Positions 1 to 11,958 of a DNA stretch of 64,000 bases are shown here, one piece after another (the first letter of the stretch is position 1; each line of letters opens with the position of its first letter). The translations under genes and the position numbers were made by a program. This stretch comes from Ophioceras dolichostomum (taxonomy: Eukaryota; Ascomycota; Sordariomycetes; Magnaporthales; Ophioceraceae), in contig PYST01000038.1 in the NCBI GenBank assembly GCA_003049485.1, positions 1-64,000 on the forward strand, given 5' to 3'. The notes under the pieces are model-generated. The model did no database searches and had not been told where the DNA came from. It saw only the letters and a list, made by a program, of their open reading frames with translations.

Positions 1-104
1 GTGGTAGGGGGTAGGGGGTAGGTAGAGGGGGGGAGGGAAGAGGGGTTAAGGGGCGCTCGAGCATGTATGGATGGGCACTGGACTGGGCCAGGAATGTTGC
101 TTGC
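1..104 (-). other. Partial intron of the Zn2Cys6 gene with a GC donor
   Basis: On the minus strand the exon ends ...TACG and is followed by GCAAGC, the consensus of the rare GC-AG intron class instead of GTAAGC. No usable AG acceptor with coding sequence after it is seen before the window edge. The far end is a pyrimidine-rich run of TACC/CCCTA units that looks like the tract before an acceptor. The reading frame supports this: continuing without splicing runs into non-family sequence within a few residues and loses the sixth cysteine. Confidence 0.65.
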
Positions 105-588
105 CGTAGCTGTAGACTGAGCAATGTGTGCATGGCGATCGGCCGTCGCACTTGATCTTCTTCCGTCTGCACTCGTCGCAGGCGCGGGTGACCCTCCTTC
201 GCTTCTGTACGGGGACGGTCAAGCCCGAGGCGCTAGACACTCCTACCGTGGGTAGATCCAGGTCGACAGAACCCTCCTCTACCTTCACGGCGCCGGGCTC
301 GTTGGATGATAGCACGCTGCCGGGGCCCGAAGTAGGGTCTTCCGACTCGCGTGGTCCCTTTGGCGCCGTCATGCCGCTCTTGGTCGAGAGTCCCCGCACT
401 GATTCCTCCTCCCCCTCATCGTCGTCTTCGTCGTCGTCGTCGTCTGATGCCTGGGCTGGAGGCGGCTCCAAGTCCGGCGCATCACCCATGGCCACGTTTA
501 TGGCGGACGAGGGGCGCGGCGACTCGGAGGGCCGACGCGCCGGAGCCGGTGGCATGGCCTCTTTTGGTGGTTCGGCGTCCGAATCCAT
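105..588 (-). CDS. Zn2Cys6 (fungal binuclear cluster) transcription factor, N-terminal exon, partial
   Basis: The ATG at 588 opens a 161-codon exon. The first ~130 residues are low complexity: Pro/Ser-rich, then an acidic run of Asp/Glu at about residues 48-62. A basic stretch (KRRRVTR) then leads into a Zn2Cys6 DNA-binding domain (CDECRRKKIKCDG, then CTHC), giving five of the six zinc-binding cysteines with the usual CX2CX6CX5CX2C spacing. The sixth cysteine must lie in the next exon, outside the window. The exon ends inside a codon at 105; if the next exon starts with AG the residue is Glu, giving the family-like order SYEC. Proteins of this kind act in the nucleus as DNA-binding regulators. 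The rest of the protein (linker, dimerisation region, middle homology region) is not visible, so the regulon cannot be inferred and no gene name is given. Confidence 0.85.
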
Positions 589-3500
589 CGCGTGCGCGCC
601 AACCAGGTCCAGGCCCGCTCGCGATGGTAAGTCCGAGCACGATCAAGAGCACGATGAAGCTCAGGCTGCTGTGGCTGATGTGGCTGCTGTGGCCGTTGTA
701 GTTGCTGAACTTGAGTGGCCTCAGCGGCACGCGCTGTCATGTCCCATGTAAGAGTGTGTAAGAGCCGAGATTCCGTGACTACTAGTAGGGCGACGACGAG
801 GGGCACATGGTTGTTGGCTGACAGTACAGAATGTGCCGGGAGTAGAGTACTAACGACAGCAGCCAATCCCACGCAACAGAAGGAGTGGTGGCAAGGGGAA
901 GCTAGTGGCAGTCAATGAAAAGTTACCTAACCTGCGCAGATCGGCAGGTAGGCAGGTATCCCAGGTAGGTGAGGTAGGTAGGTAAACGGGAGGCTGACAG
1001 GGGGAGGGAAAGACAGAAAAGCGAGCCCTGTCGCCCTGTTGCCAACCTTCAAAGAGCCGTGGCGCAGCCCCCCAAAAAAGGGTGGTAAGTGGTGCTTGGG
1101 TGGTGACTGTTCTGATGAGTGAGAATTTGCCGGTTTCCGACTTGATGGCCTCTTCTCTGCTCATCAAAACACGCGCCAAGAAGTCGTTTGGTCACCCCTC
1201 AGGTCTCAACAACAACAACTGATGGAAGGAAGTAATAGAACGGCGGGCCCTCCTCGAGAAGTAGTATGGGATATACGGGATATACGGAACAACAGAAGCA
1301 GAATAAGGCTTTTCTGAGATGCTAAGACTTCCAAGGTCTGAGGGGTACGCGACAGGGCAGCGCAGTCCGTATAATTAAGTACCGTAGGAAAACAGGCAGG
1401 CAAGCAGGTATGCTTGTTAAAATGGTCGAACGCGGCTCTGCAGGGTTGCTGCTGCTCGCCTGTCTCTTGGGCTGCGTGACGAATAAGGCGACAAGAGCCC
1501 GTCGCAGTCGACTGGTGAACTGGTGAACTTGTGGTGGGCTTGTGGACTTTGTGGGGAAGGATGCTGGGTTTGCGCGATGCGCCTGGAATCTCTCGACGGA
1601 GAACGTAGTAAACGGAATAAGACCCTGGCACGACCAGGACCAGGAGAAGAAGTGGACGATTGGGCCTCAAAAGTCTCCGCCAGAGGCGCCCAGGCCTATG
1701 CAGTTGAGTCGCAGCAACTGCAGCGTGAAGAAAAAGGACAAGAAAAGCCAAGGACTCCAAGGACTCCAAGGACGCAATCCGCCGATACCAAGGGAAGGGA
1801 AGGGAGGGTCGTCAGCGACTTAGCAGCAACACAAGCCAGTTCGAACCAGGGTGAAAACGGCAAGCCAGAGGCGACCAGAAATCGAGGACGATTCTTAGGA
1901 AATTGCACCCGGTGTTTATCAAACAGCTGAAGGGACAGAAGGCCTGAAGGTTGCAGGAATTGCCGGCTTGATGACGGTCTCAGGTTTGGGAGCAGGCGTG
2001 TGAGTGGGCGGTAGGTGTGGCGTGTGAGTGGGTGCACTCAAGGGCAAGGCTGTCCATCAGTCCAAGCCAGATAATGAGGAAAGGAAAGAGTGCCAACTAG
2101 CGCAAAGATACAGTGAGAAGAAAAAACAGGGGAGGGAGGAAGGGCGTGAGATGAATTTCTGGTCTTTTTCTCCCCTCCCCCTCTTGTTTGTTGGCGGCTT
2201 TCGTCTGGATATCCCAGTTGTGAAAAGAAAGAAGAATGAAAGCGGGGGCGGTACCTTACCACCGTGGCACCGACCTCAACACGTTGGAGGTGGTGCTGGG
2301 GGTTTAAGCGGAGCCGCAAATTGGGGGAGGGGGTGTACAGTAATGCAAAACATACAACTACCACCTACGCCTAATGAGAAAGGGGAAGGAGGGAAGGAGG
2401 TGGTAGGAATGTGTGTCGCAGAAACGTGCTGGTTCTGATGCAGCTCAGGTAGGTGGGCAGGTAGAAGTTCGAACGATTTTCAACTACCACAATCCCGATG
2501 TCTTGCCTCAACATCAACAACAGCAGACGTACGCCCTGACTCCATGTGGTATGTAATAGATGTACTAGTAAAGGGGTCGTTCTGGACGCACCCGTTGCCG
2601 CCACTATTCATGTGCTCTCCGCTCTCACCTCCCTAGCTAAGGTTGTGGAAGCTGATCTTCAACGGCTGGCGAAAATGCTTGTTTGCACAAGGGAGTATAG
2701 CCGGTACTGGCCCATCCCCGTGCCCGAAAAGAAAAAAAAAAGCCTACGCTAATGCTGCCTTTCTCCCAGGGTGCCGAAGTCGGTCCCGACGAGGTGGGAG
2801 CGAACCGGATTGTTTAGATTGACCCAGGTGATGCTGTTGGATATTGCGGGCACCAACTTGGGCTGGCTTGGGGCAAGAAACTTCCCGGCCAAGAAAAGAG
2901 GCCCAGTGAGTGCCGCGCATAGTGAACCAGAACGAAGCAAGAAAAAGAAGGCCAGGAGGCAGAGCCAATTGGCAACGAGAGAGCAGCAACGAGACAACAT
3001 GAGTGACAAGGTATTGTGGTCAACAGGCTTAGCAAGCCCAGCAAGTCTCCGACAGGGAGATCTCGGCTCCGGCGACGCTCGACAAGTTGCCCTCCTTTTA
3101 GCGTTATTCCCGATGAACCACGACCAATCCCTATCAGGGTCCACCTAGCTCTGTTCCGTAATACGTACGGATATTTCCTACGGCTCTTTGGCCAACAAAC
3201 TCAAACGTCCGCAATTCCTTGTGAAGCTTCCCTAGATCGACTCCTCTTGACTCAAGCATACAGCTTCTAGCTCATATCCCGGGAAGCCTCACCAAGAAAA
3301 AGAAGAAAAAAGGCCAAGAAAAAACAAGAAAAAAGAAAAAACGAAAAAGGAAAAATGAAGGCGGGTTGCTCTGCACCGTTGTCGAGGAGCAGTGAGATTG
3401 CATGGACGGATGTGTCATGCGCAGGGAGCCAGGGAGGTATTCCCTTCCCGTCGAAAACGACCGCGTCGAGTGTGGCCGGTCACTGAAGTTGGTAACCTGT

Positions 3501-5582
3501 CCTCATGGCATGAGGTGGATGGGACGACGTCCTACAGTAGAACACCCACACCCTCTCAGCCGTTAAGTCCGAGACGACCCTACCCCTCTTTCACTCGTCT
3601 GGCTGCTGGGTCCTCGGACTTGGGTTAGCGGTGTTGCTGCCGCCCTTGGCTGAGAAACGGAATCGACCAATTCTTTCGTCCAAGGATCAACTCGCTCTTC
3701 ACACTCCCTCCTAACACACGCCTCCCCACACTCCCACCGCTTGGGGAAGTATCCTTCGTATCACAGCCAACCATGGCACTTGGACATTGCCGAGTTCTTG
3801 ACTGGCGCTTTTCCAATGGCTCGACAAACTCGAGCTGACTTCGAGGCGATTGACTTTCAGTGAAAGAAGCTCCTGACAGCCGAAAAGGGGTTCGTTGGAG
3901 ACGGGATGGAGGGGAAGCTGCGAGCGAACGGGAACGGAAGGGCTCAAGCAGCATGGTGGGGTTCTGAATATCTTGGCCTACGCAATCGCTCTTGGCCCTT
4001 GTCGCAGCGGAATGTAACACGAGAAAATCCCACGCGACTTTTACTTCCCTGGGAGCTACACGTCGATGCTCCCAAGCAAATCGTTTAATTACGCCTGCAG
4101 GCCGGCGCATCCAGTAGGGCCAATTGATTCGTTCATGAAACGGGAGGACGCGCAAGCAGCTTGGCCGGGGAAAATTTTTATCAAATATTGTTCTCAACTC
4201 CTCTCCCTTTATGGACTGGCGGTGTGCGCTAGGTCAAGCCTGAAGGAGCCAACCTTTCTAAGAGGGGCCCGCTCGGAAGGAGGGCGAACGGTCAGGTTGC
4301 CAATGTCACTTAGGACAGTCATGGGCTTCCCGGAATCGGCCCCCCCAAAGTGTGTGGTGGTCCCCGCTTCACATGATAAGTGGCCGAGGAGTTAGGAGAT
4401 GTGTAAGGGGCATCCCTAAGGTGAGTTACTCTGTTCAAGCTATGGACACTGCCGAAAGATGGCCGAAACTCGCCAGAATCGCGCTGTGAAAAAAATGGGC
4501 AAAAAAAGGAACGAAGAAAAGCAATCATCGCTGCAGCCCTACAAGGCCTCATGCCGACCAAGCGGGCACACAAATTCGGTAGGGATTGCCGGCGCAAACT
4601 ACTGGAGAGAAATGGAACGCGGGGGAGGCTGTGTAAAGAGTTTATTTTTGCGTCCGTCACGAGGATGGGAAGGGCGGAGGGCGAACAAAAAGGCACAACA
4701 ACGACTCGGGCTCGACTCGCCTCACGCTTGGGACCTGCCCGCGAAAGGGGCACCAGAAGACCCGTTAACCCTCACCCACCAGCCAAGACAGCCCTGAGAC
4801 AGGCACCAGGGAGCCCCCAGAACCCCCTTGTCACAAGTGATGAAAGATTGCACCTACCAGTCGCAATCAAGAAATGCACGCACCAATCACCCTGAAAGAA
4901 CCCGACTCAACAAGAGAGAACGGAGGCGGGTAAGGCAAGAAGGACCGATCGTGAGTACATCGGGAATGTGCTGTCGACGGCGGATCCTCTTTGAGAGCTC
5001 CTCTCCTCCTTCATCTGGATGGATCTTTCAATTTGCATGATAGCAGTGCGAATAATCCGTGTCTCATCCACTGTGGGCAAATAGCGCCGGGTGAGGGTTA
5101 GCCGCCCATTTCTGCCCAGTGCCACTCTCCCACTCTCCTCCCACTTCTCCCTCACTGCATCCCACTCCTAACCCAAGCAATAACCCTGCCGTTGAACTTC
5201 GAGAATTCGTAAAGAGCTTGGCGAATTTAGGAAAGACAAAGCACACGCCATCTGTAACAATGTAGGTAATGAGATCTAGGAGATATGTGACCTAGGTAGC
5301 GGGAGGGTTCTGGTGGTTGAGACGGAGAGTGACAAGGTTATGATGCCTGTGATGTAAAAAGACCGCATACTGATCCGTGCGTGCTTTGCCCCGCACCAAG
5401 CTAGTACTGCCCAGCAGTGAGCTGTTGTCGCCAGCTGTAAGGCTGCAGCCTCACGTCGACCACCACCAACAGCTCCAGCCAGGAGAGGATCGCGAAACGC
5501 ATCACTCCTTCCACAGCGGCCTCGCGTAGTGCATACTCGCTCTCTTTCTTTTATCTTATCAAGAGCAATAGCCACCCGCAAG
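589..5582. other. Long intergenic region upstream of the Zn2Cys6 gene
   Basis: No open frame here shows a recognisable domain or convincing exon-intron structure. The open frames are up to about 190 codons, on both strands, overlapping and of low-complexity composition, as expected by chance. Visible contents are TAGGTA-type repeats (about 945-990 and 2445-2465), GGACTCCAA repeats near 1750, and purine-rich A/G runs (3295-3355). The segment next to 588 is presumably the promoter and 5' leader of the factor gene, and the segment before 5583 that of CSN1. A non-coding RNA cannot be excluded. Confidence 0.5.
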
Positions 5583-7426
5583 ATGGCAACCCCCGGAACT
5601 CAGCTGGCAGAGTACTTCACCACCATGGACAACCAAGGCGGGGTTATCGTGAAAGGTCGGTACCCGACTCAATAGAATGAACTACCTTATCTTCGTCGCC
5701 CCACCGCACAGTTGACGAGCTAACATCTAGGTACCTATTACCTACTCACTGCCTTGTTTGTCATGCAAAGACGCACCAAAATTTGACCTCGAGACATACA
5801 TACAGAACTACAGAGGTGGGTGGGCCCTTCATTCTTACTTCCAGTTCTTCCACCGTGTCTGAAGGGCTGGGTACTCACCACACATTGTCCCGCAACCTTA
5901 CGCAGGCAGGACTCGATATGACCGCTTGATCGTCATCGGACGGTGCTCTGTCGCTCTTTGCGTAGACGCGCTCAAGGCCGCTATTTCCGAGGCCAAGAAG
6001 GGAAAGGACGTCCCGCGCTACCAAGAAGCCGTAGAACTGCTGCGGCTTGCTGCCCCGAACGAGCCGGAAGCTACGCTCGATCAGCACTGGGTTAACACGA
6101 CGGAGAAGAAGAATAAGGATGAGACCCGTCGACTGGAGTCGGAGCTTAAAGGGTATAAAAATAACCTCGTGAGGGAAAGCATTCGTGTAGGTCGAACCTA
6201 CCGTCTTCTCGGTCGCTCGGGGGTTCCTTTGGGCTGCTCCTTCTTCTCGAAACCATCCCTCCCCTTCACCCGCCGCCGCCGCTCTTGCAAGATCTCTAAC
6301 AACTAACACAATCTAAAATCGTCACTGCTCCACAGATGGGCAACGAAGACCTCGGCAAGCACTTCGAGGCCATTGGCGAACTTCAAGCCGCTGCCGACGC
6401 CTTCAACCGCATGCGGCCGGACGTAAGCACCACGAAGCAGATCATTGACGTTAGCATGCACCTGGTCCGGATCTCCGTGCTGCGTCGCGAGTGGGCCAAC
6501 GTCATGAACAACCTGAACAAGCTCGTCGGCATCCAGACCGACGACAAGGCCCTGATGTCCTATGCTAAAATCGTCAGCGGCATCGCCCTGCTCGGCCAGG
6601 GCAAATACCTCGAGGCCGCCCAGGCGCTCCTGCAGGCGACGCCTTCCGCGCTCCCCTCGTCATACGCCGACACTCTGAGCCCCAACGACGTGGCGGTCTA
6701 CGGCGCCCTGCTGGCGCTGGCGACCATGGACCGCCGGGAGATCCAGACCAGGGTGCTGGAGAGCACGCAGTTCCGGGCGTACCTGGAGCACGAGCCGCAC
6801 ATACGCCGCGCCGTCACCACGTTCGTCAACGGCCGCTACAGAGCCTGCCTGGAGATCCTCGAGGCGTACCGCTCCGACTACCTCCTCGACGTCCACCTGC
6901 AGAAGCACATCCCCAAGATCTACGGCCAGATCCGCAGCAAGTGCATATCGCAATACCTGCTCCCATTCTCCTGTGTCACCCTAGAGAGCCTGAACGAGTC
7001 GTTCGCCGTCGGCGGCGAGTCGATCGAGGAGGAGCTGGCTACGATGATCCGAGCCGGCATTCTGAATGCTCGGATCAACACTATCGACAAGGTAAGGAAC
7101 GACCGCTCGTGCCCCCACAGTTTTGCGCCACACATGCCCGCGCCAATTCAGGTACCTACCTACCTATGCATCTACCTATGCCCATGCTAACCTGGGTCAA
7201 CTCAATTCCTCCCACCCAGGTCGTCGTCAACGTATCCGTGAAGCCTCGAGTCCAGATGCAGATGACCGCACTCAACGCGGCGCGCGAGTACGAACGGGAG
7301 GCGACCGATCGGGTGAGGCGGATGAACATTGCAGCGGCAGATCTGGAGGTCAGGATGCCAAAGCGACATGCTGGTGGCATATCTGCAAGCGATGAATGGA
7401 TCGACACCACCATACAGGCCGCCTAG
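5583..7426 (+). CDS. csn1: COP9 signalosome subunit 1 (CSN1), PCI-domain protein
   Basis: Five exons: 5583-5655, 5771-5815, 5906-6186, 6336-7091 and 7220-7426. All junctions are GT-AG and join in phase to give 453 residues, near the usual size of CSN1. The N-terminal part carries the Rpn7/CSN1 signature (YRGRTRYDRLIVIG, then LRLAAPNEPEATLDQHW and the helical MGNEDLGKHFEAIG). The TPR-like helices are followed by a PCI domain ending near VVNVSVKPRVQMQMT. The protein is a core subunit of the COP9 signalosome, which removes Nedd8 from cullin-RING ligases in nucleus and cytosol and in fungi links to light response and development. Rpn7 of the proteasome lid is the closest relative, but the N-terminus and length fit CSN1 better. 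The last intron holds TACCTA repeats. The gene is convergent with PRP18. Confidence 0.93.
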
Positions 7427-7812
7427 CCTTCATCCACTCGAGCACACCTGTATAATTTCTACTCCCTCGGATTTCTTTGATATTCTCTTCTTATCTCTAG
7501 CGTTTACTGGGCGTTTCACTGGGACTGGCTTGGGGCATCTTCCTCTTGACAACGGAGGGAGAGAGAAAGTGATTCTCGGTGATATAAAGCTGCAAATCGA
7601 GCGTGTCTTCTTCCTCGGCCGGCCAGTCTGGTCATGGAGGAGGATGGGGGCGTTTCCACGCGGTTTATGCACCTCGCATTAGACGGCAGCATCATGACGA
7701 AGAAGTGAGAATACAAAATTGAGAGATTAACGAGGACTCAAAGCTCTCAACGGGGTATCTATTATGCATTGCTTTTTTTGTGAAAGAAACAATGATCTGG
7801 TCGACACCACGA
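7427..7812. other. Convergent 3' region between CSN1 and PRP18
   Basis: The 386 bases between two facing stop codons are T-rich on the CSN1 side and presumably hold both 3' UTRs and polyadenylation sites. No gene is seen. Confidence 0.6.
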
Positions 7813-9104
7813 TCAACCCATGAGCTGGTTGATGTCGTGCGGCGGCCACCTCGTCTGGGCGAAGGTGAGCATGCGCTTGATGCTCTGCAGGTACTTGCGC
7901 GTGACCTCGTCGCCCATGACGTGGCCCTTCTCTCCGGCGTGCAGCTTCTCGCGGGCGCTTCGCTCGTGGATGCCCACCATGGTGACGCCGATCGGCCACG
8001 CGGCCCGGCCAATGCTGAGCTTGAGGTACCCATCGTTGGCGTCGACGTACCGCCGCTCCTGGGCGGCCTCCACGATCTCCACGACCGGAACCAGCACGCT
8101 GTCGTCCAGCTCGCCCTTCTCGAGCTTACGGAAGAGCTGGCGCGGATCATTGCATGTTAGCTTTTTTGTGCTTTGTTGTGCGGGAGTATATATATGCGTA
8201 TAGGAGCAGAAACCAAGGGTATGACATAAAACGACACAAAAGGGGGGCCGCCGAAGAAGAAACAACATACCGGTCGCATAGTGTCCCTGCTCTGAACCAT
8301 GGTGGTATGATCCCTACTCCCAGCCGTCCTCCCTTCCTCCTCAAGCGTGTCCTCCCACTCGCGCAGCACCATGTTGAAGTAGCTCGCCAGCCGGCGGAAC
8401 AACATCCTCCGCCCGGCCCTGGAGCCCGGCACCTTCCCGTCGACCTTCATGTCCCTCTCCTGCACGGGCGGCAGCGTCGTCGGTATGGGCACGTCGGCCG
8501 CCAGGCGCAGCCTCCGGATCCGCGCCCTGCGCGACTCGCCGAACATGACGATCGGCAGCCCCAGCGCGCGCAGTCGCGTGCGGAGCGTCTCCTCGTCCGG
8601 GAACTCGGCCGCGTCCTCCTCATCCTCCGGGTCCGAGGATGTATTGCCGCCACCCTTGCGGCCGCCGCCCTCCCTCCCGTCCGGCGGCAGCTCCGGCAGG
8701 CCGAGCCGTTTCCTGCGCGCGCGCTCCTCCTCCGCGGCGCGCTCTTCTTTGCGTCGCCGCGACTCCTCCGCCAGCCGCCGCCGCTTCTCCTCCCGCGCCT
8801 TGGCCTCCTCCAGGGCGTCCTCCTCGCGCTTGCGCTTCGCGGCCGCTTTCGCCTCGCGGTCGGCCGCGGCGCGTTCTTGCTCTGCCCGGTAGGCTGCTTC
8901 GCGCTGCCTTTCCGCCTCGGCGTTGCTGACGAACTTCTTGGGGGGTGGTGGTGGCGTTGGTTGTTCGGCTGCTCCTGCTGCTGTTGCTGATGTGGTCGGG
9001 TCGCTGCTCTTTTTCTTATCGCCGCTGGTGGCCTTGGATGCGGAGCCAGAGCTGCCTCCTTGCGCTTTGGCGATTTGCGCCGCCATCAAGGCCGCGAAGT
9101 CCAT
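7813..9104 (-). CDS. prp18: Pre-mRNA-splicing factor PRP18
   Basis: Two exons, 9104-8271 and 8136-7813, encode 385 residues. The intron has a GTATGT donor, a CTAAC branch site and its CAG acceptor 15 bases further on, typical of fungi. Residues about 50-150 are a charged Lys/Arg/Glu coiled coil. Residues about 160-210 form an SFM (PRP4/PRP18) motif: FPDEETLRTRLRALGLPIVMFGE followed by an arginine-rich helix. The second exon is the conserved Prp18 helical domain, with RRYVDANDGYLKLSIG, AAWPIGVTMVGIHERSAREK and the terminal QSIKRMLTFAQTRWPP. Prp18 acts in the second catalytic step of splicing, helping to dock the 3' splice site with Slu7. The gene is divergent from SAP18, with 318 bases between the start codons. 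Confidence 0.95.
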
Positions 9105-9422
9105 GGTGGCAGTTTATGACTCGAATGTGAAGTAGAGGCGCTCGTTTTGCTAGGTGGCGGGGATTTTTTTTGGTGCACTATAAAGCTTTATGGTTGAGTT
9201 GGGGAGAAGGTGCTTGGCTTCACTGGCTTTGACGTCGAAGGTTGTAGGGGGGTTCATCACTGACAGCGATCGGACAATTTTGATAGCTGGCCGGCCGATG
9301 CCCCACTCGGCACTCAACAGCTCGCAACACCTCCCTCCAAGCAACAACACCCACAAATAACCTCGTCCTTTAGCACCAGCATCGGCGATATTTCAGAACC
9401 AAGGAGACCCGGTGCCGTCAAC
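9105..9422. promoter_or_regulatory. Shared divergent promoter region of PRP18 and SAP18
   Basis: The 318 bases separate two start codons on opposite strands, so both 5' leaders and core promoters must lie here. A TATAAA-like string on the plus strand near 9179 is AT-rich but not clearly placed for either gene. No specific factor site can be assigned. Confidence 0.5.
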
Positions 9423-10389
9423 ATGATCCAGGACGATGCAAGGGCCATCGAAAGGAGGGAAACACCCCCGTTTCTTCTCAAAATTTTCTATCGAACAGGA
9501 GCTTTTCACAGGTGCGTATCTCCAGTTTCTCCTTAAGCTCCGCTCCTCGTGGTCCTCCTACAGCACCAGCATGGGCAAGGCTAACCTTTTTTTTTTTTCT
9601 TTATTACCCGACTCCTACAAATCTAGACCAGATGAATTCGCGACACATTTGCTGCCACCTCACCTGAACATACACACATGGCAGAGCGCTACTCTCGCCG
9701 AGATCACGCACCACATAGCCAACCACTGGCCGTCCCTCCTGCCCACTCCCGCCATCGGCACTCGCCTCGCCTTTCGGCTGGTGTACCGCGACGCGAACGC
9801 GTCCTTCCGCTTCGTCGTCAAGGATATGGGCAGCGTGGTCCTCGGCGGCAAAGTCGGTTCAGGGTCTTCTGGCGACTCAGCAGCAGATGTCGATCCAGCG
9901 GATGTTGATATGCACGACGACGACGCTCCCGACCAGGGCAGTTCCCCGAACGCGAAGGCAAAGGTGGCCGCTGCGTCTTCAGCGGCCGCAGCTGCAGAGC
10001 CGGACGAGGCACAGAAGACGCTGGGCGATGTCAAGTTCATCGTCGGCGACTACATCAGCTGCGCCATCCTGCCGCCCTTGGATGACGGCTCGGTGGCGCC
10101 CGCGTCGAGCGCGCGGTCTGGCAGGGGCAGCGGCGTCGGAGAGGCTAGTCCCTGGGACGACGGTGCGAGGCCCTTTCCGAGAGCAGGCCAAGCGCGGCAA
10201 GACAGATTTTTCGACCCGGGGAGGAGGGGCGGATCACGTTCGGGCAGGTTTGAGTCTGATGAGATTGGAAGAAGCAACATCCCGTTGGGCGAGTGGCGGC
10301 GTGGTGAGAGACTGCCTGATGGCCCTGTCGGCGGCGGGGCTGGTGGTCGAGGTAATGGGGGATGGTCTAGGAACAAGGGAAGGTGGTAA
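9423..10389 (+). CDS. SAP18-family protein (Sin3/histone deacetylase and RNA-processing associated)
   Basis: Exon 1 (9423-9511) and exon 2 (9627-10389) join through a GT-AG intron that splits an Arg codon, giving 283 residues. The N-terminus reads RRETPPFLLKIFYRTGAFH then RPDEF, the classic SAP18 opening, followed by HTWQSATLAEITHHIA and a beta strand LAFRLVYRD. An acidic and Ala-rich insertion of about 60 residues interrupts the ubiquitin-like fold before DVKFIVGDYISCAILPP completes it. The C-terminal ~70 residues are Arg/Gly-rich with a terminal WSRNKGRW. In animals SAP18 is part of the Sin3-HDAC and ASAP complexes. The fungal protein is longer through its insertion and RG tail, which may bind RNA (inference). 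The protein is expected to be nuclear. Confidence 0.9.
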
Positions 10390-10864
10390 TGGCCGATAAG
10401 CGGCCCTCTCTCCACACGTTCTTACCCCTCTAGCGCTTCTGGCTTTGGCGTCTACCAAGTCTCTATTTTGCGTTTATGCAAGTTATTACTAGGATCGGGC
10501 GTTAGCAGATATACCCCTATAAGGCGTTACTTCTGTGTTTTTGGCAAAAAAAGGGGAACCGAATCATCATTAGGGGCCCGGCTGGGTCACCCATTTTGTC
10601 ATTTGGACCTGGGGACGTGGATTCTGATGGCCCCTGGCCGTCCCATCAGTCATATAGGTCATATTTGTTTTTGGAAGAAAACCTTTCTGGCGATTCTGTT
10701 CAACCCGATGTCAACACGTGGGGAGCGAGCATCACTTTAACATCTGCAACTTGGTGTCTCTATAGATGCCAGGGAGGCGTTGAGGAACGATTGAATGCGT
10801 TATGTCGCCCTCGGAATACTCCTCCTGCGCTGTATGTACAATCACGGTACCGTCGCTGGGAACT
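10390..10864. other. Convergent 3' region between SAP18 and the complex I gene
   Basis: The 475 bases lie between two facing stop codons and hold no recognisable gene. They are presumably both 3' UTRs. Confidence 0.55.
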
Positions 10865-11381
10865 CTAGTACTCTCGAATATCGTCTCCCCTCCGCTTCGC
10901 CCGGAAATCCCATTTGCCCTGCGAGGCGTGCCATGTGTCAGTACTTGACCATAATAACACCAAGCACGGAAACCCAACAAATAACAGAAGGGGAGGATAA
11001 GGCTCACATCGTATTTGTATGCTAGCGTACCCAGGATGCCGGGTACCACCACGACGTAGATAAACGCGATCCTCGCGGTCCGGGGCGTCCATCGGAAGTA
11101 CTTGTATCGGTTGGTTTGCATATCTGAATTGGCAAGGATTGGCTCGGTTAGGATCGTCGGACGCGGTAATTGAGGGAGCGCGCTGGCTCTAGGTCAAGAC
11201 CCGCGAGACAAAGAATGGCTGTTTATACGTACTGCCCAGCTTGACAATGGCAGGGTCAAATGCCATCTCTGCGTATATGCGATCGTGGTTAGCCGACTGA
11301 AGCGTAGACGGACACCCCTCTAGAGACGCGGGCTGTTTCTGGCGCGCATTGGGACTCACTGAAATGTTCGAGGCCCGCCAT
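10865..11381 (-). CDS. NADH:ubiquinone oxidoreductase accessory subunit, NDUFB4/B15-like
   Basis: Four small exons on the minus strand (11381-11360, 11268-11233, 11123-11008, 10918-10865) join in phase through GT-AG introns to give 75 residues. The protein reads MAGLEHFKMAFDPAIVKLG, then NMQTNRYKYFRWTPRTAR, a single membrane helix (IAFIYVVVVPGILGTLAY) and GKWDFRAKRRGDDIREY. This pattern matches the short fungal homologues of NDUFB4 (B15), a single-pass accessory subunit of the membrane arm of mitochondrial complex I. The gene is easily missed because its longest single exon is 116 bases. The second coding exon is only 36 bases. Divergent from APC4. Confidence 0.82.
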
Positions 11382-11958
11382 CTTGACGGATTGTTCTTGC
11401 GGTCGCCCTTTCCTGTGTCCGGCTCGTTTGGTTCGACGTCGACCGACCTTGGTTTGCTGGTCTCGCTCAGCTTCGGCATCGTCGTCAATTCAGGGTGGGG
11501 AGGTTGTTCCCGAAAGACCGCACGGACCAGGCCGTCACGAGGACAGTGTGCGAAAACAGTGTCGATCGACAGCAACAACTGTATGCACATCAAGGCCTCA
11601 CCTTCCTCATAACCAGTCATTTCAAAGAGAAAACTGCAAAGCTCAAACGCGTGAGCTCTCAAATTTGGGGGAGACAGGACAGGGCGAGAGTCTACGAGAT
11701 TTTAAAGTGAGTGGTCCGTTGTATACGCTAAGCCTAGCCCTGAACCCATTAGCTAACTTCATACACACTGCTAGCAGTCACTCAACTCATACACGTGAAT
11801 GAAAACAAAGTCTGGCTGGGGGATATTTCCAAATACGGCCATTTTGAGGCCTTTGGGTCGTGTAGATACTCCCCAGAGATGGAATCGCCATCTGTCTCTT
11901 AGCCCATCCAGCTGTTGCCTCGCCCTTTTCGTGTTGAAGAGCAACCCATGACTCACAG
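11382..11958. promoter_or_regulatory. Divergent promoter region between the complex I subunit gene and APC4
   Basis: The 577 bases between the two start codons must hold both promoters. No specific motif can be assigned. A CTCATACACGTGAATG stretch near 11788 contains one CACGTG hexamer, a possible bHLH site. Confidence 0.4.
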
